DNA of 64,000 bases, from NCBI GenBank assembly GCA_043807765.1, contig JAZDFQ010000038.1, positions 62,001 to 126,000 of the forward strand, in the 5' to 3' direction. Of this stretch, positions 54,397-62,259 are shown in pieces. Position numbers and translations under genes: made by a program. This stretch comes from Stygiobacter sp043807765 (GTDB lineage Bacteria > Bacteroidota > Ignavibacteria > Ignavibacteriales > Melioribacteraceae). The first letter of the stretch is position 1. Each line of letters starts with the position of its first letter. A model generated the notes under the pieces. That model was given only the letters and a program-made list of their open reading frames with translations. It searched no databases and had not been told where the DNA came from.

Positions 54397-54478
54397 GTTC
54401 GTTGCAATTAAACCATTATATGGGTAAAATTGCTCGCAAAAATTGAAACTTTTTTAACCATTTACGGGTAGAACCATT

Positions 54479-55063
54479 TTGACTAAACGCCTTTCTGATT
54501 TGAGTGACGAAGAACTGATTAAGGTTTATCAGGATGAAAACACGCTCGAGGCATATGAAATATTGGTGAAGCGCTACAAAGATCCTCTTATGAATTTTGT
54601 TTACAGATTCGTTGGTGATCGAGATGTTTGTACCGATGTGGTTCAAGAGACCATGATCAAGTTTTACCTAAACAAAGATTCATATCGTTCTTTTGCAAAA
54701 TTTTCGACTTGGATTTATACAATAGCAGCTAATCTGGCTAAGAATGAACTCAAGAGAAGAAAGAGAAGGGTGATATTTTCAATTGATAATTCTGATGACG
54801 AAAAGTCTCCTCAAATTGAAGATAAGATGTTTCTTGCACCCGATAGAGCTGCCGACGGTGAGATTAGAAATGAAATTATTCAGAAAGCTTTATTGAAAGT
54901 CAAGCTGGTCTACAGAGAAGTCGTAATCTTGAGAGACATTCAAGATTTGTCTTACGAAGAGATTTCGGAAATAACCGGCTTAGCAATCGGTACTGTTAAA
55001 TCGAGGATTAATAGGGGAAGAATACAATTACAGAAACTACTTAAGAACATTTATAAAGAGTAG
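54479..55063 (+). CDS. ECF-type RNA polymerase sigma factor
   Basis: This 194-residue sigma-70 family factor has region 2 (DVVQETMIKFYLNKDSY, FSTWIYTIAANLAKNELKRRKR) and region 4 (SYEEISEITGLAIGTVKSRI), with no region 3, as in the ECF group. The start is TTG 54479. The upstream 82-bp gap has TGAAACTTTTTT at 54444-54455, which could be part of an ECF-dependent promoter (autoregulation), but a -10 is not clear. The next gene, three bases later, may encode its membrane partner. Confidence 0.9.
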   Translation: MTKRLSDLSDEELIKVYQDENTLEAYEILVKRYKDPLMNFVYRFVGDRDVCTDVVQETMIKFYLNKDSYRSFAKFSTWIYTIAANLAKNELKRRKRRVIFSIDNSDDEKSPQIEDKMFLAPDRAADGEIRNEIIQKALLKVKLVYREVVILRDIQDLSYEEISEITGLAIGTVKSRINRGRIQLQKLLKNIYKE

Positions 55064-55066
55064 CTT

Positions 55067-55726
55067 ATGAGCAAATTTTACAAAAACGAAGAAGAAAAAT
55101 TTTCCAAACTTGTTTCAGATCTAAAAACGCTTCCCAAGATTGAAGCACCGGATAATTTTGAATTCAATCTTATGACAAGAATTCAAAACAAAAATTTTGG
55201 TGAAATTAGAGATACAAGACCAGCGTTTAACTGGTTTAAGTTTCTGGCCCCTTCAGCTGCCGTAATGGCATCCGTGCTTTTATTCTTCATTTTCTATCCG
55301 CAAAGAGAAGAAATACCAACACAAATCGCCAATCAGAAACAACTTATTGATTCGCAAGCCTTAGCTGGAAGATCTTCCGACAAGAAATTTGAATCCCTAT
55401 TTAGCACAGATGATAAAAAAGCCTCTCCTAATAAGAGCGCAGAATCAAATTCAAATGTTGATCAAAACCAACTTGCCGGTAAAAGAACTTTCCCTTTAAA
55501 TCAGAGAAGATCGGTATCGGTAGACGATTACATTTCCGGAGCTAATTCAAATCAGAATCCATCTGCACGAAGCAGCATAGTAAATAGCGGCGATGAACCA
55601 ATGGTTGATGGTTTTAGAGTTGAAAACAAGTTGGACAAGAAGACAATCGAAAAATTCCGTGCCGAGCTGGATTCGCTGAAAAAAGCTCAATTAAAGGCAG
55701 ATTCGTTGAAAAAAGCCACAAAATAA
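55067..55726 (+). CDS. Single-pass membrane protein, possible anti-sigma partner
   Basis: This 219-residue protein has an N-terminal cytoplasmic part (about 1-60, with FSKLVSDLKTLPKIEAPDNF), one membrane helix (about 63-85, FLAPSAAVMASVLLFFIFY) and a polar, Ser/Asn-rich outer region ending in repeated LDSLKKAQLKADSLKKATK. Position right after an ECF sigma gene and the topology suggest an anti-sigma or sigma-modulating protein. No zinc-binding HCC motif is present, so it would not be a ZAS-type anti-sigma. Confidence 0.6.
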   Translation: MSKFYKNEEEKFSKLVSDLKTLPKIEAPDNFEFNLMTRIQNKNFGEIRDTRPAFNWFKFLAPSAAVMASVLLFFIFYPQREEIPTQIANQKQLIDSQALAGRSSDKKFESLFSTDDKKASPNKSAESNSNVDQNQLAGKRTFPLNQRRSVSVDDYISGANSNQNPSARSSIVNSGDEPMVDGFRVENKLDKKTIEKFRAELDSLKKAQLKADSLKKATK

Positions 55727-55747
55727 AAGCTTTTTAAAGGCTTTCGA

Positions 55748-55779
55748 TTTGGAAAATTGGCGCATCATAAGTAAATTTC
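55748..55779 (+). promoter_or_regulatory. Candidate promoter of rpmE
   Basis: TTTG (55748-55751), 20 bases, TAAATTTC (55772-55779), identical in layout to the tRNA-fMet promoter. Transcription near 55786 leaves a 24-base leader with AAGGAAG before the ATG. Confidence 0.5.
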
Positions 55780-55809
55780 AACCCAAAATTTTAAGGAAGT
55801 GGTATTAAA

Positions 55810-56016
55810 ATGAAAGCAGGAATTCATCCAAGCTATAAGAAATGCGAAGTTACGTGTGTATGCGGAAATACATTTGTTACCCGTTCTACAGTAAGTAGCA
55901 TCAAACTTGAAATTTGTTCAGCATGCCACCCATTCTTTACCGGTAAACAAAAAATGTTGGATTCTACGGGTCGTGTTGAGAGATTCAAGAAAAAATATGG
56001 AAAGAAAGAAGCTTAA
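55810..56016 (+). CDS. rpmE: Ribosomal protein L31 (zinc-type)
   Basis: This 68-residue 50S protein is of the zinc-binding C+ type. It starts MKAGIHPSYKKCEVTCVCGN and has EICSACHPFFTGKQK; cysteines in CEVTCVC and CSAC can hold Zn. AAGGAAG precedes the ATG at 55810. It has its own promoter candidate and terminator. Confidence 0.96.
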   Translation: MKAGIHPSYKKCEVTCVCGNTFVTRSTVSSIKLEICSACHPFFTGKQKMLDSTGRVERFKKKYGKKEA

Positions 56017-56036
56017 TTTTCTTTTTTGTACGTAGA

Positions 56037-56066
56037 GCAGGGCTGTTGTACAGCCCTTTTGCTTTT
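56037..56066 (+). terminator. Terminator after rpmE
   Basis: AGGGCTG / CAGCCCT with loop TTGTA, followed by TTTGCTTTTT, lies 20 bases after the rpmE stop. Confidence 0.8.
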
Positions 56067-56107
56067 TAAATAGCAGACTTATAACGCACCTTTAAATACT
56101 GAATGAA

Positions 56108-57475
56108 ATGGAAGAAACAAACGAAAGTACCGGCTTAAATCTCTATCAAGGCGTAAGAGGTTTAGCCGTAAAAATCTTAAACCGCATAGACAGAACTGAT
56201 GCCTACCTTGATAAACTTCTCGAAATTGAAATAAAAAATTCAAATCTAATTGGAGCCGATAAAGCTCTTTTATTTGAAATTGTTCACGGTGTAACACGCT
56301 GGCAAGGTAGAATTGATTGGATTCTAACCGGTTTTTATAAAGGACAATTTTCTAAAGCTATTCCAAACGTTAAGAACGCTCTTCGTGTAGCACTGTATCA
56401 AATTTTATTTCTAGATAAAGTTCCGGATTATGCTGCTGTTAATGAAGCGGTTGATTTCGTTAAGAAACTTCAAGGACAAGCCGCCGCCGATTTAACCAAC
56501 GCAATTCTTAGAAATATCATTCGAAACAAAGAGAGTATCAGATATCCTAATCCCGATGAAGACATAAATAATTATTTGAGTGCTTATTTTTCGCACCCAA
56601 CTTGGTTGGTCCGAAGATGGCTTCAAAGATTTGGAAGAGAAGAAGTTGAGAAACTTCTTTTGTCAAATAATAATAAACCAACTTTGAATATTAGAATTAA
56701 TAACCTTGTTACTAATGCAGTTGAAATGAGGTCGCTTCTTAATTCCGTTGAATTGAAGTTTTCTGATGGGAAGTTTTTGAAAGAGTTTATTAGGATGAAT
56801 TCTCTTTCCAATATTACGGATTGGGAATATTTTGGGAAAGGATATTTTACTGTTCAAGATGAGAGCACAGGCTTTCCAATCAAATTATTAAGTGTTGCGC
56901 CCGGAATGCGGGTTTTGGATTTGTGTGCGGCTCCGGGCGGCAAGACAGCTTTCATTGCAGACGAAATGAATAATAGCGGAGAAATTGTTGCGCTGGATAA
57001 ATTTGAAAGTAGATTAAAAATATTAGAAAAGAATCTGACCAGATTAAAAGTTGCTAATGTAACTACTAAAATTATTGATGCTATGGAATTTGAAGATGAA
57101 GTTGGATTCGATAGAGTATTAATTGATGCACCTTGCAGCGGGTTAGGTACGTTAACTAAAAAGCCCGATCTTAAGTGGAAAAGAGACTTGGGAGACATTA
57201 GAAAAATCGTTAATATTCAATACGAGTTACTTCAAAAAGGAGCTTCTTTAGTTAAGATTGGCGGATTTGTTGTCTATAGTACTTGTACAATTGAGCCGGA
57301 AGAAAATTTCGAGTTGATTACAAAGTTCCTAAATGCACATTCCAATTTCAGTCTTGTAAATGCGGGCGATCAACTTCCTAAAGAAGTTGTTGATTCAAAT
57401 GGATGTGTAGCAACGCTGCCTCATGTTCACGGAGTTGATGGAGCGTTTGCTGCAAAACTTATTAGAAACAATTAA
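56108..57475 (+). CDS. rsmB: 16S rRNA (cytosine-967-C5)-methyltransferase RsmB
   Basis: This 455-residue enzyme has an N-terminal NusB-like domain (about 15-150: RGLAVKILNRI, LLFEIVHGVTRWQGRIDWIL) and a C-terminal m5C methyltransferase. SAM-binding motif LDLCAAPGGKTAFIADEM, motif IV DAPCSGLGTL with one Cys, and YSTCTIEPEEN with the second, as in RsmB/Nol1 enzymes. It starts at ATG 56108. The rsmB-rodZ-ligA run that follows is closely packed. Confidence 0.94.
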   Translation: MEETNESTGLNLYQGVRGLAVKILNRIDRTDAYLDKLLEIEIKNSNLIGADKALLFEIVHGVTRWQGRIDWILTGFYKGQFSKAIPNVKNALRVALYQILFLDKVPDYAAVNEAVDFVKKLQGQAAADLTNAILRNIIRNKESIRYPNPDEDINNYLSAYFSHPTWLVRRWLQRFGREEVEKLLLSNNNKPTLNIRINNLVTNAVEMRSLLNSVELKFSDGKFLKEFIRMNSLSNITDWEYFGKGYFTVQDESTGFPIKLLSVAPGMRVLDLCAAPGGKTAFIADEMNNSGEIVALDKFESRLKILEKNLTRLKVANVTTKIIDAMEFEDEVGFDRVLIDAPCSGLGTLTKKPDLKWKRDLGDIRKIVNIQYELLQKGASLVKIGGFVVYSTCTIEPEENFELITKFLNAHSNFSLVNAGDQLPKEVVDSNGCVATLPHVHGVDGAFAAKLIRNN

Positions 57476-57484
57476 GATGAATAT

Positions 57485-58402
57485 ATGGCGTCTGAAGCAT
57501 TATTAAATTTTGCAGAAGGACTTAGAGTAGCTAGAGAAGTTAAAGGAATTAGTATTCTCCAGATTTCTACTCGTACGAAAATTGACCCAAAGTTTTTAAC
57601 CGCAATTGAAAATGGTGATTTCGAAATTCTACCCGAATTGTATGTTCGGGCTTTTATTAAAGAATTTGCGCAAACAATTGACCTAAATCCACAAGAGACA
57701 ATTCAAAAATTTGATTATGCAAAATCGGGAGACTCGGAAAAAATTGTTGTAGCAAAAGAGCAAAACTCTAAGCCATTTGTAAAGGATGATGAAAAACCTA
57801 TTGAAGAATCAATTCCGGAAAAAGTCGCTCCTCTACAAACCAAACAATTCGATTCTGTGAACGATTCAACTGCTACTGCCACAACTGAAGCACCTAAGTC
57901 TCTTATTGCAGCTAATCTGAATATAATAATGGGAGCGGCTGTACTGATAGTTGCGTTATTAGTGTTTTATTTTGCATTTTTTTATGAATCATCGCCGGAA
58001 ATAATTGCGGATTCGACGGAACAAAATTCTACAGAAATTGCAAATAGGTTTGAAGTGAAACAGCCGGAACAAACGATGGTTCAAGATTCGATACATGCGA
58101 CAGTACCTGTTGTATCAGATAGTCTTCGTTTATTAGTTCAAAACAGCGAGCAAGTTTGGATAAAAGTTCTTTGCGACGGCAAGATTAAACAGCAGGGAAT
58201 TGTCCAAAAAAATTCCGTCTTAAATTTCAGAGCCCAAAAACAATTCGGAATAAGCATTGGAAATGCCGGTGTAGTGAAACTTTTCTTCAACGATAAACCG
58301 GTTCAAAATGTTGGAAGATTAGGAGAGATTAGAAATATTACGATGACACCGGATACAATTCGTTATTTAACTATTCCTCGTAATGAAAAAAAATCTCCTT
58401 AA
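57485..58402 (+). CDS. RodZ-like helix-turn-helix membrane protein
   Basis: This 305-residue protein has an N-terminal HTH (about 8-80: GLRVAREVKGISILQISTRT, FLTAIENGDFEILPE, YVRAFIKEFAQTIDL), a polar linker, one membrane helix (about 140-162) and a C-terminal DUF4115-like domain (VWIKVLCDGKIKQQGIV, FRAQKQFGISIGNAG). This is the layout of RodZ, which links MreB to the membrane and supports cell shape; mreB is not in the window. Its last 20 bases overlap ligA. Confidence 0.85.
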   Translation: MASEALLNFAEGLRVAREVKGISILQISTRTKIDPKFLTAIENGDFEILPELYVRAFIKEFAQTIDLNPQETIQKFDYAKSGDSEKIVVAKEQNSKPFVKDDEKPIEESIPEKVAPLQTKQFDSVNDSTATATTEAPKSLIAANLNIIMGAAVLIVALLVFYFAFFYESSPEIIADSTEQNSTEIANRFEVKQPEQTMVQDSIHATVPVVSDSLRLLVQNSEQVWIKVLCDGKIKQQGIVQKNSVLNFRAQKQFGISIGNAGVVKLFFNDKPVQNVGRLGEIRNITMTPDTIRYLTIPRNEKKSP

Positions 58403-60398
58403 AGAAATTGAGGAGCTTCGCTCTCTGATTAGGGAACATGATCATAATTATTTTGTTCTCAATAATCCAACCATAAGTGATTATGAATATGATCAGGTAT
58501 TTAAGAGGTTATTGGATTTAGAGAAAGAAAATCCTTCCTTAGTAAGTTCAGATTCTCCTACACAGCGCGTCGGTTCCGATCTCGTTAAAGACTTCAAATC
58601 AATTATTCATAAAACTCCAATGCTAAGTTTAGGGAATACCTACAGTGAAGAAGAGTTAATTGATTTTGATAGGCGTGTGAATGATGGTTTGCCTAAAGGT
58701 GAGATAATTGAATATGTATGCGAATTAAAGATTGATGGTGTTTCTGTAAGTATTCATTATGAAAAAGGAATGTATTCAGTTGCTACTACTAGAGGAGATG
58801 GAACAAGTGGTGAAGATGTAACCGCGAACGTGAGAACAATACGTTCTATTCCCCTGTTATTGAAGTCAGATAAAAACTCTTCTTCGAACTTAGATGAAAT
58901 CGAAGTTCGCGGCGAGATTTACATGGAATCCGAAGCGTTCCGAAAATGGAATGAGGAACGTGAGCTATCGGGCGAAAAAACATTTGCTAATCCCCGTAAT
59001 ACTTCTGCTGGAACTATTAAGCTGCAAGATCCAAAGTTGGTGGCGAAGCGCCCGCTTCAAATATTCACCTATTATCTATTCTCCTATAAATCTGAGCTGA
59101 GTTCGCAGATTGAAAATCTTGAGATGTTGAAAAATCTTGGTTTCCGAGTTAACGAAAATTACAAACTGTGCGGTTCGATCGAAAATGTAATAGAGTTCTG
59201 CCGTTATTGGGAAAATCACCGCGGCGAACTTCCTTATGAAATTGATGGAGTTGTAATAAAAGTAAATTCTTTGCGACATCAGAATATTCTAGGAAGCATA
59301 GCAAAATCCCCAAGATGGGCAGTAGCATTTAAGTTTAAGGCTAAACAAGCAACAACAAGACTTACTAAAATAACATGGCAAGTTGGACGCACGGGTGCGT
59401 TAACACCAGTTGCTGAACTTGAACCGGTTCTTTTAGCCGGATCAACAATTAGCCGGGCTACTTTGCATAACTACGATGAAATTTTAAGGAAAGATATTCG
59501 TGAAAATGATGTTGTTATTATCGAAAAAGGCGGTGACGTAATTCCGAAAGTTGTGTCTATTGATGTTGAATCGCGAAGCAGTATTTCAGTTAAAACAATT
59601 CCACCAAGTGTTTGTCCCGAATGCGGTTCTCAATTATTTAAAACTGAAGAAGAAGTTGCAATTTATTGTGACAACAAAGAATGCCCTGCGCAAGTTAAAG
59701 CCAGCATAGCTCATTTTGCATCCCGGACAGCAATGGATATTGAAGGACTTGGTGAATCTTTGGTTAATTTATTTGTTGACCTAGGCTTGCTAAAAACTTA
59801 TGCTGATATATATTCATTGAGAGATCAACAAGAGGATTTGATTCAGATTGAAAGACTTGGTAAAAAAAGTGTAACAAATTTGATAGCCGCAATTGAAAAG
59901 AGTAAAGAAAAACCGTTCGATAAAGTTCTCTTCGCATTGGGGATTCGATATGTTGGTGCCGGAGCTGCAAAAAAACTAGCTGAAAGTTTTTTGACTATTG
60001 ATGATTTAGCGAATGCTTCCGAAGAAATTATTGAGCAGATTCATGAGATTGGTCAAAGTATTAGCAAGAGTGTATCAAGATTTTTCTCTGATAAGCATAA
60101 TGCGCAGTTGATACAAAAACTAAAAGATGCCGGATTAAATTTTACTTCTGAACCAGCAAAACTTTTATCAGAGAAATTAGCCGGAAAGTCTTTTGTGCTG
60201 ACCGGAACTTTGTCTACAATGTCTAGAGAAGTAGCCAAAGAACTAATTCTGAACCATGGTGGAATAGTTACTTCTTCAGTAAGTAAAAATACCGATTATG
60301 TATTGGCTGGCGAGAGTGCCGGATCTAAACTTGATAAAGCTCTTAAGCTTGGTATTACTATATTAACAGAAGAACAATTTAATGAGTTGATTAAATAA
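58383..60398 (+). CDS. ligA: NAD-dependent DNA ligase
   Basis: This 671-residue ligase seals nicks using NAD+. In order: Ia domain (EHDHNYFVLNNPTISDYEYD), the adenylation domain with the active-site Lys in CELKIDGVSVSI (about residue 117), the OB fold (WQVGRTGALTPVAELEPV), a four-cysteine zinc finger (CPECGSQLF ... CDNKECPAQ, about 412-440), helix-hairpin-helix repeats and a C-terminal BRCT (about 590-671, SFVLTGTLSTMSREVAKELI). The start overlaps the rodZ-like gene by 20 bases; the stop overlaps the next gene by one. Confidence 0.97.
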   Translation: MKKNLLKEIEELRSLIREHDHNYFVLNNPTISDYEYDQVFKRLLDLEKENPSLVSSDSPTQRVGSDLVKDFKSIIHKTPMLSLGNTYSEEELIDFDRRVNDGLPKGEIIEYVCELKIDGVSVSIHYEKGMYSVATTRGDGTSGEDVTANVRTIRSIPLLLKSDKNSSSNLDEIEVRGEIYMESEAFRKWNEERELSGEKTFANPRNTSAGTIKLQDPKLVAKRPLQIFTYYLFSYKSELSSQIENLEMLKNLGFRVNENYKLCGSIENVIEFCRYWENHRGELPYEIDGVVIKVNSLRHQNILGSIAKSPRWAVAFKFKAKQATTRLTKITWQVGRTGALTPVAELEPVLLAGSTISRATLHNYDEILRKDIRENDVVIIEKGGDVIPKVVSIDVESRSSISVKTIPPSVCPECGSQLFKTEEEVAIYCDNKECPAQVKASIAHFASRTAMDIEGLGESLVNLFVDLGLLKTYADIYSLRDQQEDLIQIERLGKKSVTNLIAAIEKSKEKPFDKVLFALGIRYVGAGAAKKLAESFLTIDDLANASEEIIEQIHEIGQSISKSVSRFFSDKHNAQLIQKLKDAGLNFTSEPAKLLSEKLAGKSFVLTGTLSTMSREVAKELILNHGGIVTSSVSKNTDYVLAGESAGSKLDKALKLGITILTEEQFNELIK

Positions 60399-60928
60399 TG
60401 TTTGAAGAACTGAAACGCAAATACGCTCATTTCGTTATTAGAAGGAAATATCTAAAGAAGCAGAATGAGTCTATAGAGTTTAAAAAGGCAGTGAGTAATG
60501 CCAATGAATTCTTTGTCATTTTGCCCGAATCGGAAAATGATTTTGCAAACTCACTTGAGATTATCAATTATCTTCAAATTCATAAAAAAGAAGTAACACT
60601 TTTTCTCCCAGAAGCTAGGCATAAGGAACTGCCGAATGAGAAAGATTTCAGATTTATTTCTTTTCACCCGGATCAGATTTCGAAGTTTTTTTTACCAAGG
60701 AAAAATTTGGTTTCTCGTATTTCCGATAAAAAATTTGATGTAGTTATTGACCTTAATCGCAATGAGAATACCTTCTTTAGTGCCATTTCCTGTATTGCAT
60801 CTTCGGGTCTCAAGGTTGGATTTAGAAAAAACCGCTCCGAAGAGTACTATAATTTGCTTTTTGATAGCAAACAAACAGAGCCATTGGCAGCTTACAGCAA
60901 GTTTTTGGAACATCTTAGGATGTTTTAA
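60398..60928 (+). CDS. Short glycosyltransferase-9-like protein
   Basis: This 176-residue protein resembles the N-terminal domain of GT9 (ADP-heptose:LPS heptosyltransferase) proteins: FFVILPESENDFANSLEIINYL, then KFDVVIDLNRNENTFFSAIS and GLKVGFRKNRSEEYYNLLF. The GT9 C-terminal nucleotide-sugar half is absent, and no shifted continuation is visible downstream. It may be a distinct short family rather than a truncated gene. It shares its start base with the ligA stop (TAATG). Confidence 0.55.
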   Translation: MFEELKRKYAHFVIRRKYLKKQNESIEFKKAVSNANEFFVILPESENDFANSLEIINYLQIHKKEVTLFLPEARHKELPNEKDFRFISFHPDQISKFFLPRKNLVSRISDKKFDVVIDLNRNENTFFSAISCIASSGLKVGFRKNRSEEYYNLLFDSKQTEPLAAYSKFLEHLRMF

Positions 60929-60993
60929 TTGTATTACATTGGGAATTCTGGGCTTTATTTGTAAATTTGTATTAAATAAAAGATAGAAAGAAA

Positions 60994-61353
60994 ATGGGCG
61001 AAAACTTTAATTACGAGCTAAAAAAGATAGGCGAAATTGCCATTTTTAAACTGAATGAGAAAAGATTCGACGCAACCATTGCCGGTTTTGTAAAAGGAGA
61101 ATTTACTATTCTTCTTCATACAGAAGATGTTAGAAAGCTGATTATTGACCTCTCGGAAGTTGACTATTGTGATAGCTCGGGATTAAGCTCAATCCTACTC
61201 GCCTTCAGAATTCTCCAATCGAACGAAGGACATATCCGTCTAGCTTCGCCTACAAAAAATGTTAAAACTCTGATTGAAATTTCTCAACTCGACCGTGTAC
61301 TTACAATTTGCAACACTGTAAATGAAGCTATTAAAGATTTAGAAGCAGTTTAA
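60994..61353 (+). CDS. STAS-domain anti-sigma factor antagonist
   Basis: This 119-residue protein is a single STAS domain: AIFKLNEKRFDATIAGFVKGEF, IIDLSEVDYCDSSGLSSILLAF with the phosphorylatable Ser in DSSGL, and KTLIEISQLDRVL. Such proteins are phosphorylated by an anti-sigma kinase and dephosphorylated by PP2C phosphatases. The membrane phosphatase at 9055-11493 is a candidate partner. The matching kinase is not in this window. Confidence 0.92.
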   Translation: MGENFNYELKKIGEIAIFKLNEKRFDATIAGFVKGEFTILLHTEDVRKLIIDLSEVDYCDSSGLSSILLAFRILQSNEGHIRLASPTKNVKTLIEISQLDRVLTICNTVNEAIKDLEAV

Positions 61354-61413
61354 TATCTACTTCATTTAATTTGGGAATGCTTCCACTAACATATTTCTGT
61401 AGCAAAAACCTTG

Positions 61414-62259
61414 ATGATTGATAAGAATATTTTAAAGAAAATTAAGCTGGTTGTTTTTGATCTTGACGGAACATTGGTTAACGATCAAAACCAAATTGGT
61501 GAAGAAACCAAAAGTTTAATTAAAGAATTATCTTCACTCGATGTTCAGTTTTCAATTGCGACCGGTAGATTGCTTAGTGCGGTTACTAATCATGCCGATG
61601 AACTAGGAATTAAGATTCCACTAATTACACTTGATGGAACTTTGATTCAAAGATACCCGGGTGATAAAAGTATTTTTGAAGCACATTTGCCGAAAAAATA
61701 TGTCCAGCGTGCTTTAAAGCTTGCTGATAAATTTTTGGTGCAAGTAGCATTATGTCATGATAAAGCAATTTACTATACCGAAGAAAATGCGATATTCCCT
61801 CAGATGATGGATAAGTTTGGTGCAAAATATCAACAAGTGTTTTCTTACGACAATTATATTGATGAAACTTTGGAAGTTGTTTTGGTTAGTGACTACAAAG
61901 AAAATGTTAAGCATATTTCCAGCAAGATGTCGTTTCCATATACTTTTGGTGTCAAAGCATCATTCTACAAATCGCAATCTCAAGGCGGCTCCTACTATTT
62001 AGAAATTAGAAAAATGGCGTGCAGCAAAGGAGATGGATTGAAGCGATTGTTAAATCACCTTAAACTAAAAATGAGAGAGACTGCTGTTGTTGGAGATTGG
62101 TACAACGATAAATCTCTTTTCGAAAATGATTCTTTGAAAGTTGCCATGGAAAATGCCGTTCCGGAATTGAAACGTATGGCTGATTTGATATTGAAAAAAA
62201 ATAATAATGAAGATGGTGTTGCTGATTTTTTGAAGATGTTACTGCTAGCAAAAAAATAA
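61414..62259 (+). CDS. Cof-type HAD-family phosphatase
   Basis: This 281-residue protein has the HAD motif I LVVFDLDGTLVNDQN (catalytic Asp pair), motif II FSIATGRLLSAV, the Cof cap domain (about 85-190), the motif III Lys in MACSKGDGLKRLL and motif IV VVGDWYNDKSLF. Substrates of this group are sugar phosphates and similar small molecules. ATG 61414 is preferred over TTG 61411. The stop abuts the next start. Confidence 0.92.
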   Translation: MIDKNILKKIKLVVFDLDGTLVNDQNQIGEETKSLIKELSSLDVQFSIATGRLLSAVTNHADELGIKIPLITLDGTLIQRYPGDKSIFEAHLPKKYVQRALKLADKFLVQVALCHDKAIYYTEENAIFPQMMDKFGAKYQQVFSYDNYIDETLEVVLVSDYKENVKHISSKMSFPYTFGVKASFYKSQSQGGSYYLEIRKMACSKGDGLKRLLNHLKLKMRETAVVGDWYNDKSLFENDSLKVAMENAVPELKRMADLILKKNNNEDGVADFLKMLLLAKK

